Part shown: positions 23,542-31,874 of the stretch, one piece after another
Numbering within the stretch: position 1 is the first letter of the stretch
How the letters are laid out: each line of letters begins with the position of its first letter
Source: JAXGPP01 sp964436865
GTDB lineage: Bacteria > Planctomycetota > Planctomycetia > Pirellulales > Thermoguttaceae
Reading direction: 5' to 3'
Length of the DNA stretch: 39,704 bases
Assembly: GCA_964436865.1 (NCBI GenBank)
Contig: CAYTFK010000027.1
Span: 1 to 39,704 of the forward strand
Made by a program: the position numbers and the translations under genes
The notes under the pieces: model-generated
What the model saw: the letters and a program-made list of their open reading frames with translations, nothing else
What the model was told of the DNA's origin: nothing
Database searches by the model: none

Positions 23542-25167
23542 CTAGCGGCGGGCTCCGGCGGCCGCCGGTTTCTCGGCCACATGAGGGGCAGTCGGCGGGG
23601 GAGCGTCGCCCGTCGGGCCAACCGAAACGTCCGCGGCCCCCTGTGCGAATCCCGGCGCACCCGAAATGAAGACCCGTACGTGGCACGGTCCTGAAGCATC
23701 CTCGGGAACCCTGAGCCGTGCGCTAAACGGCCCGGGCGTCACTTCCAATTCGGCGGCGACCAGATACGACCCGCTTGTGCGCTCGTACGTCGCCTGCAAC
23801 TCGCCCCAGTCATCCGGCTTGGGGCATTGTGCCCGCAGCACCGGCGCGAAACCGAGGCGGTCTCGCCGCCGCACCAGCTCAATTCGTGCCCGACCAGCCA
23901 GCGGACTTGTGCCGCGCACCTCGATCTCCGCGCCGGGCGCTGCCGTCGATTCGACTTCCATCGCCACCGGCTGAGGGTGCTGCAACCGTAACAACGGATC
24001 GCCAAACAGGTTGAAAAGCAGCACATGATCTTCGCGCTCCTCGGCCAGCTTCGAACCGGTCGGACTGAGCACCGTGGCCAGCGTGTCGAGCATCCCCCGG
24101 CCTCCGCTTCTGGCGTCGGGCGCTGCCAGCATCCGCTGCTTGGCCCGCAGCACGGCCTCGCCCAGCGTCGCCGCACGCAACTGGAAGACCGCATCGGCCA
24201 TCTCCAGCCCCCACACCGACAACCCATAGGGCATCGTCACCCGCGACGCGGCCAGCACGGCGACCGGCGCTCCCGGTGTCCGCAGCATCTCCTCGGCGAG
24301 GCAATCCTCCCGCGCGTCCAGCGCGCCGGTATAGCAGGCCAGGAACATCGCGATCGGCGATCCGGCCGCCGAGCGGATCTGCCCGACGTCGGGCGCGCTC
24401 AGGATCGGGTACTCCTCGCCGCCGAAATTCAATCGGTCCAACTCGACATGGAATCCATGCCCCAGGTAAACCCAGAACAGCGAGCCTTCGCTCAGCCGCT
24501 GAAGCGTGATCTCGCGAAACCGTCGCGGATCGGGGCAATAAGGGCTTCGCCAACTCGCATAGGTCATCGACACATCACAGGCCGATGGGATTCGCTCGGT
24601 CAGATAGTACCGTGCGGCCGATTCGAGCATCGTGTCGGTCAGAAGACCGAAGCCCCCCACGCCCGCCACGAGGTTCAGCCGCCTGCGCCACGTGCCGAAA
24701 TCGCTTGACCGCTCGTAGGCGATCGTCTTCTCGATGATCTGCGACAGTTCCTGCGGAGTGTCGGCCGTCAGCCGGCCGATCGCCACGTCGGGCGACAAGT
24801 CGTCGTCCAGATCGGCGTACCAGTTGTCGGCGGCAATGTGCCACTCGGGGGCGAAGGCCGCTGTCGCTTTCGCCTCGGCCCAGTGGACCGGCAGCGACCG
24901 CGAGGCAATCTGGCCGTCGAAGTATGCCTCCGGATCAGCATCTCCCACCAGAACCACAAACCTCGCCGTCTTCCCCGCCGCGCGCCTGATCGACTCGCGG
25001 ACCTCCTCGGCCGTCGGCGCACCGGGAACGACGACCACCCGGTGTCCCTGCTCAGTCCGGTAACGGACCCAAGGCTCCAGCGCCTGCCGCATCACGGCTG
25101 GGCAGACCACCACGGTGTCCGGCGGTTGGGGAGCGGATGCGACGAGCGCCAGCAAAAGTGGGAACAT
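23542..25167 (-). CDS. Gingipain-like cysteine peptidase (C25 family)
   Basis: A secreted protein of 541 residues with a short signal peptide (MFPLLLALVASA). The family's catalytic pair is visible: His237 in VYLGHGFH and Cys278 in FLACYTGALDA. The conserved NLFGDPLLRL follows near 386-395, and N-terminal FVVLVGDADPE (70-80) and PDVAIGRLTAD (126-136) also fit C25. Beyond 400 comes an Ig-like domain common in these proteins, then a Pro/Ala tail with no obvious sorting signal. Such peptidases often process surface proteins. The pilin-like gene lies about 70 nt downstream on the same strand. Confidence 0.85.
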   Translation of the reverse strand: MFPLLLALVASAPQPPDTVVVCPAVMRQALEPWVRYRTEQGHRVVVVPGAPTAEEVRESIRRAAGKTARFVVLVGDADPEAYFDGQIASRSLPVHWAEAKATAAFAPEWHIAADNWYADLDDDLSPDVAIGRLTADTPQELSQIIEKTIAYERSSDFGTWRRRLNLVAGVGGFGLLTDTMLESAARYYLTERIPSACDVSMTYASWRSPYCPDPRRFREITLQRLSEGSLFWVYLGHGFHVELDRLNFGGEEYPILSAPDVGQIRSAAGSPIAMFLACYTGALDAREDCLAEEMLRTPGAPVAVLAASRVTMPYGLSVWGLEMADAVFQLRAATLGEAVLRAKQRMLAAPDARSGGRGMLDTLATVLSPTGSKLAEEREDHVLLFNLFGDPLLRLQHPQPVAMEVESTAAPGAEIEVRGTSPLAGRARIELVRRRDRLGFAPVLRAQCPKPDDWGELQATYERTSGSYLVAAELEVTPGPFSARLRVPEDASGPCHVRVFISGAPGFAQGAADVSVGPTGDAPPPTAPHVAEKPAAAGARR

Positions 25168-25446
25168 AGTCTACGATGGCATTGTAGGTCGTGAGCAGCG
25201 CCGGGTGCCATGTCCTCCCGCGTCAGACCGTGAACCTGCACTATTCAAGCACCAGGTGCCGATGGCAACCGAAATTGCCCGCTAACGGCTCACAGCCGAC
25301 CGCTTCATCCCCCGGCGGCAATTTCGGGCGGCAGTCTAGCGGGCCGGGCTTTTCCGCTGCAAGACGAGTCGTGGCCTCGCCATCGCTTGACGTTATTCTG
25401 GGAGAAATGCGGAGGATGCACGGAGGCCGGCAGGGGATGCTCGATG
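25168..25446. other. Intergenic region with a long-armed inverted repeat
   Basis: The stretch contains no recognised gene. Its main feature is an 11-bp perfect inverted repeat, CCGAAATTGCC (25269-25279) and GGCAATTTCGG (25317-25327), which encloses a smaller hairpin CGGCT-cac-AGCCG (25286-25298). It lies upstream of the C25 peptidase and downstream of the CDF exporter, both on the minus strand, so it may separate their transcripts. Confidence 0.6.
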
Positions 25447-26355
25447 TCAGAAGTGTGTTTGGCGCTCCTCAAAATCAACGGGTTCGATCTGGATCGTGAC
25501 ATGGTCGATCCCGAACCGCTCATCGAGCATCGCGCGAAGCGCCGTCAAGAGTTGGCTGTGAGAACGCCCGTCTTCGATAACCACGTGGGCCGAAAGCGAA
25601 TCCAGCCCGCTGGTGATGGACCAGACGTGCAAGTCGTGCACGTCGACCACGCCGGGCGCCGCGCCCATCGCTGCGCGAACCTCGTCCACATCGATCCCGT
25701 GCGGAGCCGATTCCATGAGAACGGCCACCGCTTCGGCCAGCAACCGCCATGAAGAGTAGATCACCAGTATTGCGATGAGCACCGACGCAAGCGGGTCGGC
25801 CCATTGCCACCCAAACCCCCAGATGAGCGCTCCGGCAGCGATCGCGCCGACGCTTCCCAGGGCGTCGGTGAGCACGTGGAGCCATGCCCCCCGAACGTTG
25901 AGGTTGTCATCCCGACCGGCACTGAGCAACCACAATCCAAGCAGATTGACCGCCAAGCCCCCCACAGCGATAGCCATCATTGCCGGCCCTATCACCTCGC
26001 GCGGGTCGCGGAAGCGGTGGTAGGCCTCGAAGAGGATATAGACGGCGATGGCCACCAGGGTCGCGCCGTTGACCATCGCCGCCAGGATTTCGGTGCGATA
26101 GAATCCGTAAGTCCTCCGCGACGTAGGAGGCCGTTCGGAAACCCAAGCCGCGAAAAGGCTCAGGGCCAGCGAGGCCACATCGGAGAACATGTGTCCCGCA
26201 TCGGCCAGCAGGGCCAATGAACCAGTCCACAGGCCGCCGATGATCTCGGCCACCATGTAAATGGCAGCCAAGCCAAGCGTTAGCGCCAGCCGGTGCCGGC
26301 TGGAAGACCGGCTATGATGATGAGCGTGCTGGTAATGACGGTCATGGTCGTGCAT
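25447..26355 (-). CDS. czcD: Cation diffusion facilitator (zinc exporter)
   Basis: A proton-coupled exporter of zinc and similar metals, 302 residues with six membrane spans. It opens with a His-rich tail (MHDHDRHYQHAHHH), which fixes the start at 26355. The transport site is of the zinc-type HD-HD form: ADAGHMFSD (His55, Asp59) in span two and WLHVLTDALGS (His160, Asp164) in span five. The C-terminal cytoplasmic domain has VVDVHDLHVWSITSG and ends with DHVTIQIEP. It is divergent from the His-rich protein/RND efflux genes across 200 nt holding a palindrome, suggesting shared metal-responsive control. Confidence 0.93.
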   Translation of the reverse strand: MHDHDRHYQHAHHHSRSSSRHRLALTLGLAAIYMVAEIIGGLWTGSLALLADAGHMFSDVASLALSLFAAWVSERPPTSRRTYGFYRTEILAAMVNGATLVAIAVYILFEAYHRFRDPREVIGPAMMAIAVGGLAVNLLGLWLLSAGRDDNLNVRGAWLHVLTDALGSVGAIAAGALIWGFGWQWADPLASVLIAILVIYSSWRLLAEAVAVLMESAPHGIDVDEVRAAMGAAPGVVDVHDLHVWSITSGLDSLSAHVVIEDGRSHSQLLTALRAMLDERFGIDHVTIQIEPVDFEERQTHF

Positions 26356-26406
26356 CGATCTACAGCATAGCCTCTTCCGTACACGACTGAAGCCCACCGA
26401 TGGCCG

Positions 26407-26450
26407 AAGACCATTTGGTCTTGGTCGGCAGGCGGCCGAGCGCCTATACT
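26407..26450 (+). promoter_or_regulatory. Candidate operator and promoter of the metal-efflux divergon
   Basis: A perfect palindrome AAGACCA-tt-TGGTCTT (26407-26422) overlaps a possible -35 box TTGGTC (26421-26426). Eighteen nt further lies TATACT (26445-26450), a good -10 box facing the His-rich/RND genes. A regulator bound at the palindrome could control that promoter and perhaps the opposite czcD promoter. No regulator gene of MerR, ArsR or two-component type is present in the window. Confidence 0.5.
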
Positions 26451-26555
26451 CGCGGCCACACTAAGCAAAGGGCATGCCCCTTTTGAGCGGGGTGGTCCCA
26501 GCGGAGGCGCGGTCGTATGCTGTTATGCAGGCGGATCTTCCATCCCGAAACGGTC

Positions 26556-26966
26556 ATGCACCGCTCCCTTCACGTCGTTACCATGTTCGCTGTGCTCGTG
26601 CACACTGTGCTCGGGTGTTGCGTTCATCATGCGCATGGAGCGATGGCGGATGGTCACGTTACGGGCGTTCCGCATCATGACGAGGCCGCCTGCTCGGCGC
26701 ACGACGACCACGAACACTCGCTCACGTGCGCGGCCGATGATCACGGCCGGGACCACGACCCTTGCCGCGAGCGGCACTGCGATTTTATCCGTCCGGGGGT
26801 GTCGCAATCGCAGAAGGTGATTGCCGCCTTCATGTTGCCGCTCACCGAGATGGTCCTGCCGGGCGATGAGGTCAGCGAGCCCGAGGCGATTGACGGCGCT
26901 CCCTCCGAACTGATTGCGCTGTCGCTTCCTCGCCTGCACCTGGTGAAACAGGTGCTTCTGCTCTAA
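26556..26966 (+). CDS. His-rich exported protein of the efflux operon
   Basis: A protein of 136 residues from the ATG at 26556; an ATG 13 codons upstream is possible. It opens with a hydrophobic signal or anchor (VVTMFAVLVHTVLGCC). Next is a region dense in His, Asp and Cys (for example CCVHHAHG, HHDEAACSAHDDHEH, DDHGRDHDPCRERHC) that is well suited to binding soft or divalent metals. The end is a plain amphipathic stretch. It precedes the RND adaptor by about 100 nt on the same strand. It is probably a periplasmic metal-binding accessory, but I know no named family that fits. Confidence 0.7.
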   Translation: MHRSLHVVTMFAVLVHTVLGCCVHHAHGAMADGHVTGVPHHDEAACSAHDDHEHSLTCAADDHGRDHDPCRERHCDFIRPGVSQSQKVIAAFMLPLTEMVLPGDEVSEPEAIDGAPSELIALSLPRLHLVKQVLLL

Positions 26967-27068
26967 ACCGGCCGGTCTGTGCCGGATAGTCCTGCGGTCC
27001 GATTCGCCTGTGCGGCGAATCCACTGCGCGCCCGTTCTCATGCTCTATCTTCCCGGAAAGAGGAATCT

Positions 27069-28619
27069 ATGGACACGGTCCACACTGGATCGCAAGGCGA
27101 GGTCACCGCGCCGCATCAGCGCCTCGGTCGGCCGGGGCATGAGTCTCGGCCGCCGCGACGACGGCGCAGGACGTGGGTCTGGGCCGGCGCGATGCTCGTC
27201 GTGGCAATGACGGCAACGGCCTTTACGGTGACGCACGACCGTTGGCTGCCCGCAGCCCAATCGCTCCTGGCTGGCCGTCAGGGCCGCCTCGCGGAACACG
27301 ACCATGCTGCGGAGGACGGCCACGACCATGCCGCGAACGCCTCAGATGATCACGACCATGCCGCGCATGCGGGCGAACAGGAAGCCGAAGCCGAACACGA
27401 AGTGCACGCCGGCGAGTCCGAAAGCGGTCACGTGCATGACGAGGCTGGCGCCCTTTCGCTCTCCAAGCAGGCCCGCGCCAACATTGGCCTTGAATTGACG
27501 CGGGTCGAACTGCGGCCGTTCGAGAAGACGATCAGCATACCCGGCCTCGTGGTCGAGCGGCCCGGGTGGTCGAAGCTCGAGATCACGGCCCCCATGACTG
27601 GCGTGGTCTCCCGGATCTATCCACTCCAGGGCCAGACGGTCGCGCCCGATCAGCCGCTGTTCGACGTGCGACTGACGCACGAGGACCTGCTCCAGGCCCA
27701 GACCGACTTCCTGCGGACGGTCGAGGAACTCGACGTCATCGCCCGCGAGGTTGCCAGACTGGAGCAAGTGACGAAGCAGGGGGCAGTGGCGGGCAAGACG
27801 CTGCTGGAGCGCAAGTACGACGAGCAGCGCCAGCAGGCGCTGTTGAGAAGCCAGCGACAGGCGCTGCTCCTGCACGGCCTTTCCGAAGCCCAGGTTGATG
27901 AGATTGTCGCCAGCCGCACGCTGCTCAAGCAACTCACGATCACCGCGCCGGGCAGGGAGGGGACTGTCCACGAGTCGCTCCAGGTCGAGGAACTGCACGT
28001 TGCCCAGGGAACGGCAGTCGCCGTTGGCGATCGGCTTTGCACGCTGGCCGACTACAGCGAACTGTACGTCGAGGGAAGGGCATTCGAGCAGGACATTCCC
28101 GCCGTCTCACGGGCCGCGGAAAAGGGTTGGTCCGTCTCGACCACGCTCGACGGCGGGGAGTCGTGCTCCGTGGCCTCCGGCGGCGTCAAGATCCTCTATG
28201 TCAAGAACACCGTCGACGCCGATTCGCGGACCTTCCGCTTCTACGTGCCGCTCTGCAACCACATCATCCGCGAGGACAAGGGACCCGATGGCCAACGATT
28301 CGTCTACTGGCAGTTCAAGCCCGGGCAGCGGACCGAAATCAAGGTCCCCGTCGAGCAGTGGCAGGACCGCATCGTGCTGCCCGTGGAGGCGGTGGCCAAA
28401 GATGGCGCGGAGTACTACGTCTTCGAGGCCAACGACGGGCATTTCGACCGCCGGTCGGTGAAAGTCGACTACCGCGACCAGCGCTGGGTCGTGATCGCCA
28501 ACGACGGCAGCCTCCGCGTCGGCTCGATGGTCGCCACATCGGCGGCCCACCAGATGCAGTTGGCGCTGAAGAACCGCGCCGGGGGCGGAGTCGATCCGCA
28601 CGCCGGGCACAACCATTGA
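27069..28619 (+). CDS. RND efflux periplasmic adaptor (CzcB/CusB type)
   Basis: A membrane-fusion protein of 516 residues that links an inner-membrane RND pump to the outer membrane. The start MDTVHTGS at 27069 has AAAGAGGA just upstream. A membrane anchor lies at about 35-54. It is followed by an unusually His-rich segment (about 77-123, with EHDHAAEDGHDHA and SDDHDHAAH). Adaptor landmarks come next: KTISIPGLVVERPGW, the barrel-sandwich strand GVVSRIYPLQGQTV, a coiled-coil hairpin (about 205-285), LTITAPGREG and a beta-barrel region. It ends in DPHAGHNH. Seven nt separate it from the pump gene. The His-rich ends point to metal substrates. Confidence 0.9.
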   Translation: MDTVHTGSQGEVTAPHQRLGRPGHESRPPRRRRRTWVWAGAMLVVAMTATAFTVTHDRWLPAAQSLLAGRQGRLAEHDHAAEDGHDHAANASDDHDHAAHAGEQEAEAEHEVHAGESESGHVHDEAGALSLSKQARANIGLELTRVELRPFEKTISIPGLVVERPGWSKLEITAPMTGVVSRIYPLQGQTVAPDQPLFDVRLTHEDLLQAQTDFLRTVEELDVIAREVARLEQVTKQGAVAGKTLLERKYDEQRQQALLRSQRQALLLHGLSEAQVDEIVASRTLLKQLTITAPGREGTVHESLQVEELHVAQGTAVAVGDRLCTLADYSELYVEGRAFEQDIPAVSRAAEKGWSVSTTLDGGESCSVASGGVKILYVKNTVDADSRTFRFYVPLCNHIIREDKGPDGQRFVYWQFKPGQRTEIKVPVEQWQDRIVLPVEAVAKDGAEYYVFEANDGHFDRRSVKVDYRDQRWVVIANDGSLRVGSMVATSAAHQMQLALKNRAGGGVDPHAGHNH

Positions 28620-28626
28620 GACAACC

Positions 28627-31600
28627 ATGCTCAACGCGATCATCCGCTTCTCGCTCCGCTATCGGCTGCTGACGATCCTGGCTGCGCTGGTCGTGCTGGT
28701 CTATGGCTCGTACACGATGTCTCACCTGCCGATCGACGTGTTTCCCGATCTCGATCGGCCCCGTGTCACCGTGATGACCGAAGCGCCAGGCCTGGCCCCC
28801 GAAGAGGTCGAAACGCTCGTGACGTTTCCGCTGGAATCGGTGCTCAACGGGGCCACCGGCGTCCAGGCGGTCCGCAGTTCCTCGGGTATCGGGCTGTCGA
28901 TGATCCAGGTGGAATTCGCCTGGGGGACCGATATCTTCGTCGACCGCCAGGTGGTGAATGAACGACTCGCCGTGGCCGCCGACCGGCTTCCCGAAGGGGT
29001 CAAGCCGCAGTTGGGTCCCATCTCGTCGGTGATGGGGCAGATCATGCTCATCGGCATGTGGAGCGAAGGCGGGAAGACTTCGCCGATGGAAGTCCGCACG
29101 CTCGCCGACTGGGTTGTCCGCCAGCGGCTCCAGACCATTCCCGGCATCGCCCAGGTGATCACCATGGGTGGCGGCCGGAAACAGTACCAAGTGCTCGTCG
29201 ACGCGGCGGCGCTGCGGAGTTACGGCGTCAGCCTGCACGACGTCGAGCGGGCCCTGGCCGCCAGCAACACCAATGCCACCGGCGGCTACCTCAACCGCGG
29301 CGCGCAGGAATATCTCGTCCGCTCGATCGGCCGCCTGCACGACCTGGAAGACATGCAGCACGTGGTCGTCAAGTCCGACGGCGAGCGCCCCGTGCTGCTC
29401 GGCCAGGTGGCCCGCGTGGTCGAGGCCCCGCAGGTGCCGCGCGGCGACGCTGCGGTCGAAGGGTACCCGGCGGTAATGATCACCATCACCAAGCAGCCGG
29501 GCAAGGATACTCGCTTCCTGACCGGCGAGATCACCAAGGCCCTCCACGAACTCAAATCGAGCCTGCCGGCCGATATCCGCCTCAACCCGAACGTCTACCA
29601 GCAACGGACCTTCATCGAGCTGGGCGTAAACAATGTGATCCACGCCCTGCGCGACGGCAGCATCCTGGTCGTGATCATCCTGTTCCTGTTTCTACTCAAT
29701 TTCCGCACCACCTTCATTACGCTGACTGCCATTCCGCTGTCGATTGTCGTCACCGGGCTGGTCTTCAAGTGGTTCGGCATGTCGATCAACACGATGACAC
29801 TCGGCGGCCTGGCCGTGGCGATCGGCGAGCTGGTCGACGACGCGATCGTCGACGTGGAGAATATCTTCCGCCGCCTCCGCGAGAACCGGCAACTGGCCGA
29901 CCCCAAACCGGCCCTCCGCGTGGTCTATGAAGCCAGCAGCGAGGTCCGCAATTCGATCGTCTTCAGCACGATTCTCGTGGTGCTTGTGTTCGTGCCCCTG
30001 TTTGCCATGGGCGGCATGGAAGGCCGGCTGTTTACGCCGCTCGGAATCGCCTATATCGTCTCGATCGTCGCTTCGCTGCTGGTTTCGCTCACCGTGACCC
30101 CCGTGCTGTCCTTCTGGCTCTTGCCCAATGCCCGGGTGATCGCGACGGAGAAGGATGGCCGGTTGCTCACGCTGCTCAAGTGGCTCGCTGGTCACGCGAT
30201 CCGCTTCAGCACCCGGCGGCCCTGGCCGATACTCGCCACGGTCGCGTTGATGGTAGCGGTCAGCCTTTTCCTGGTGACGCGGTTGGGTCGCGACTTCCTG
30301 CCCCCCTTCAACGAGGGCACCGCCCAGATCAATCTCGTGCTTCCGCCCGGCGATTCGCTGGAGACCTCGAACCGTATCGCCGGCATGGTCGAACGGCGGC
30401 TCAAGGACGTTCCCGGAGTGTTGTCGTTCGGGCGGCGCACCGGGCGCGCCGAACTCGACGAGCACGCCGAGGGGGTCAACATGTCGGAGATCATCGTCAC
30501 TTTCGCTCCCGACTCCGAGCACACTCGCGAGGAAGTGCTCGACCGGATCCGCGAGGAGCTGACGCAGGTCCCCGGCGCGGTGATCGCCGTCGAACAGCCC
30601 TTGCAGCACGTCATCTCGCAGATGCTCTCGGGTGTGAAGGCCCAAGTGGGCATCAAGCTCTATGGCGACAGCCTCGAAGTGCTGCGGGCCAAAGCCGACG
30701 AGATCAAGATGGCGATCCAGGACGTGCCGGGTGTGACCGATCTGATGGTCGAGCCCCAGGTTGAGATTCCACAATTGCAGATCGAGCTCAATCGGCCGGA
30801 ACTGGCCCTGCACGGCCTCAATGCCGACGATGTGAACGAACTGGTCGAGACCGCAATGAACGGTCGCGTGGTCTCGGAAGTGGTGATGGGCGAGCGTAAA
30901 TTCGACTTGCTCGTGCGGCTCGACGACGAGTACCGCGACGATCCGGAGCAATTGCGGCGGCTGGTCATCGACCTGCCGCGCGGCGGACAAATTCCCTTAA
31001 GCGCCGTGGCCTCGGTCGCGGAGGCAAGCGGCCCGAACACCATCAACCGCGAAAACGTCCGCAGGCGGATCATCGTGCAGTGCAATACGTCGGGTCGCGA
31101 TCTCGGGGGCGTGGTCGGCGAAATCCAGCAGCGGCTCAAACCGGTCGAGGCGAACCTCCCCACCGGGTACTTCATCGAGTACAGCGGGCAGTTCGAAAGC
31201 CAGCAGTCGGCCACGCGGACGATCGGACTGCTGAGCATCGTCTCGCTGGCCTGCATGTTCCTCGCGCTCTACACGCTCTTCCGCTCGGCTAACCTCAGCC
31301 TCCAGGTGCTGGCGGCGCTGCCCATGGCGGCGATCGGAGCGGTGGGGGCGCTGGTGCTCACCGGCCAGACGCTCACCGTGGCGAGCATGGTCGGGTTCAT
31401 CTCGCTCGCCGGCATTGCAGCCCGGAACGGGATCCTGCTCATCGCCCATTACCTGCATCTGGTGCGTTACGAAGGGGAAAGCTTCTCGCAAGCAATGGTC
31501 GAGCGTGCCGGCAAGGAGCGGCTGGCGCCGATGCTCATGACAGCTCTCTGCGCAGGCATCGCGCTGGTGCCGCTGATCTGGGCTGCCGGCCAGCCGGGCA

Positions 31601-31806
31601 AGGAGATCCTCTATCCGGTCGCCACGGTGATCGTCGGCGGCCTGATCAGCTCGACCTTGCTCGACTTCTTTGTCCGCCCTGCCCTGTTCTGGCTCTTCGG
31701 CCGCCACGCCGCCGAGCGGCTCATCCGCCAGCGCGAACTGCTGGCCGACGAATCAGAAGCCGAGCTGAGCCATGGGGCTCAGCGCACTCCCGCCGCCCGC
31801 CTTTGA
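28627..31806 (+). CDS. Heavy-metal RND efflux pump (CzcA/CusA family)
   Basis: An inner-membrane proton-driven pump of 1059 residues with 12 membrane spans and two large periplasmic loops. The N-terminus IIRFSLRYRLLTILAALVV and PIDVFPDLDRPRV are typical of the heavy-metal subgroup. The span-four signature reads AIGELVDDAIVDVEN (about 398-412). That is nearer the CusA form (AIGxMVDAAIVxxEN) than the CzcA form (DFGxxxDGAVVxxEN), so monovalent copper or silver is a possible substrate. SLTVTPVLSFWLLP and the C-terminal DFFVRPALFWLFG fit the family. No outer-membrane channel gene (CusC/CzcC) is found in the window after or before it, so that partner must be encoded elsewhere. Confidence 0.92.
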   Translation: MLNAIIRFSLRYRLLTILAALVVLVYGSYTMSHLPIDVFPDLDRPRVTVMTEAPGLAPEEVETLVTFPLESVLNGATGVQAVRSSSGIGLSMIQVEFAWGTDIFVDRQVVNERLAVAADRLPEGVKPQLGPISSVMGQIMLIGMWSEGGKTSPMEVRTLADWVVRQRLQTIPGIAQVITMGGGRKQYQVLVDAAALRSYGVSLHDVERALAASNTNATGGYLNRGAQEYLVRSIGRLHDLEDMQHVVVKSDGERPVLLGQVARVVEAPQVPRGDAAVEGYPAVMITITKQPGKDTRFLTGEITKALHELKSSLPADIRLNPNVYQQRTFIELGVNNVIHALRDGSILVVIILFLFLLNFRTTFITLTAIPLSIVVTGLVFKWFGMSINTMTLGGLAVAIGELVDDAIVDVENIFRRLRENRQLADPKPALRVVYEASSEVRNSIVFSTILVVLVFVPLFAMGGMEGRLFTPLGIAYIVSIVASLLVSLTVTPVLSFWLLPNARVIATEKDGRLLTLLKWLAGHAIRFSTRRPWPILATVALMVAVSLFLVTRLGRDFLPPFNEGTAQINLVLPPGDSLETSNRIAGMVERRLKDVPGVLSFGRRTGRAELDEHAEGVNMSEIIVTFAPDSEHTREEVLDRIREELTQVPGAVIAVEQPLQHVISQMLSGVKAQVGIKLYGDSLEVLRAKADEIKMAIQDVPGVTDLMVEPQVEIPQLQIELNRPELALHGLNADDVNELVETAMNGRVVSEVVMGERKFDLLVRLDDEYRDDPEQLRRLVIDLPRGGQIPLSAVASVAEASGPNTINRENVRRRIIVQCNTSGRDLGGVVGEIQQRLKPVEANLPTGYFIEYSGQFESQQSATRTIGLLSIVSLACMFLALYTLFRSANLSLQVLAALPMAAIGAVGALVLTGQTLTVASMVGFISLAGIAARNGILLIAHYLHLVRYEGESFSQAMVERAGKERLAPMLMTALCAGIALVPLIWAAGQPGKEILYPVATVIVGGLISSTLLDFFVRPALFWLFGRHAAERLIRQRELLADESEAELSHGAQRTPAARL

Positions 31807-31822
31807 AATCCACCTCGCGTTT

Positions 31823-31857
31823 CTTGTAGGACGGATCTGTAATCCGCCTTGTACAAG
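31823..31857. repeat. Nested hairpin between convergent genes
   Basis: The outer arms CTTGTA (31823-31828) and TACAAG (31852-31857) enclose CGGAT-ctgta-ATCCG (31832-31846). It lies in the 68-nt gap between the RND pump and a convergent oxidoreductase gene, a position suited to a two-way terminator. No T-run follows on either side. It may instead be one more intergenic repeat. Confidence 0.5.
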
Positions 31858-31874
31858 AACAATTGCCGCGGACC

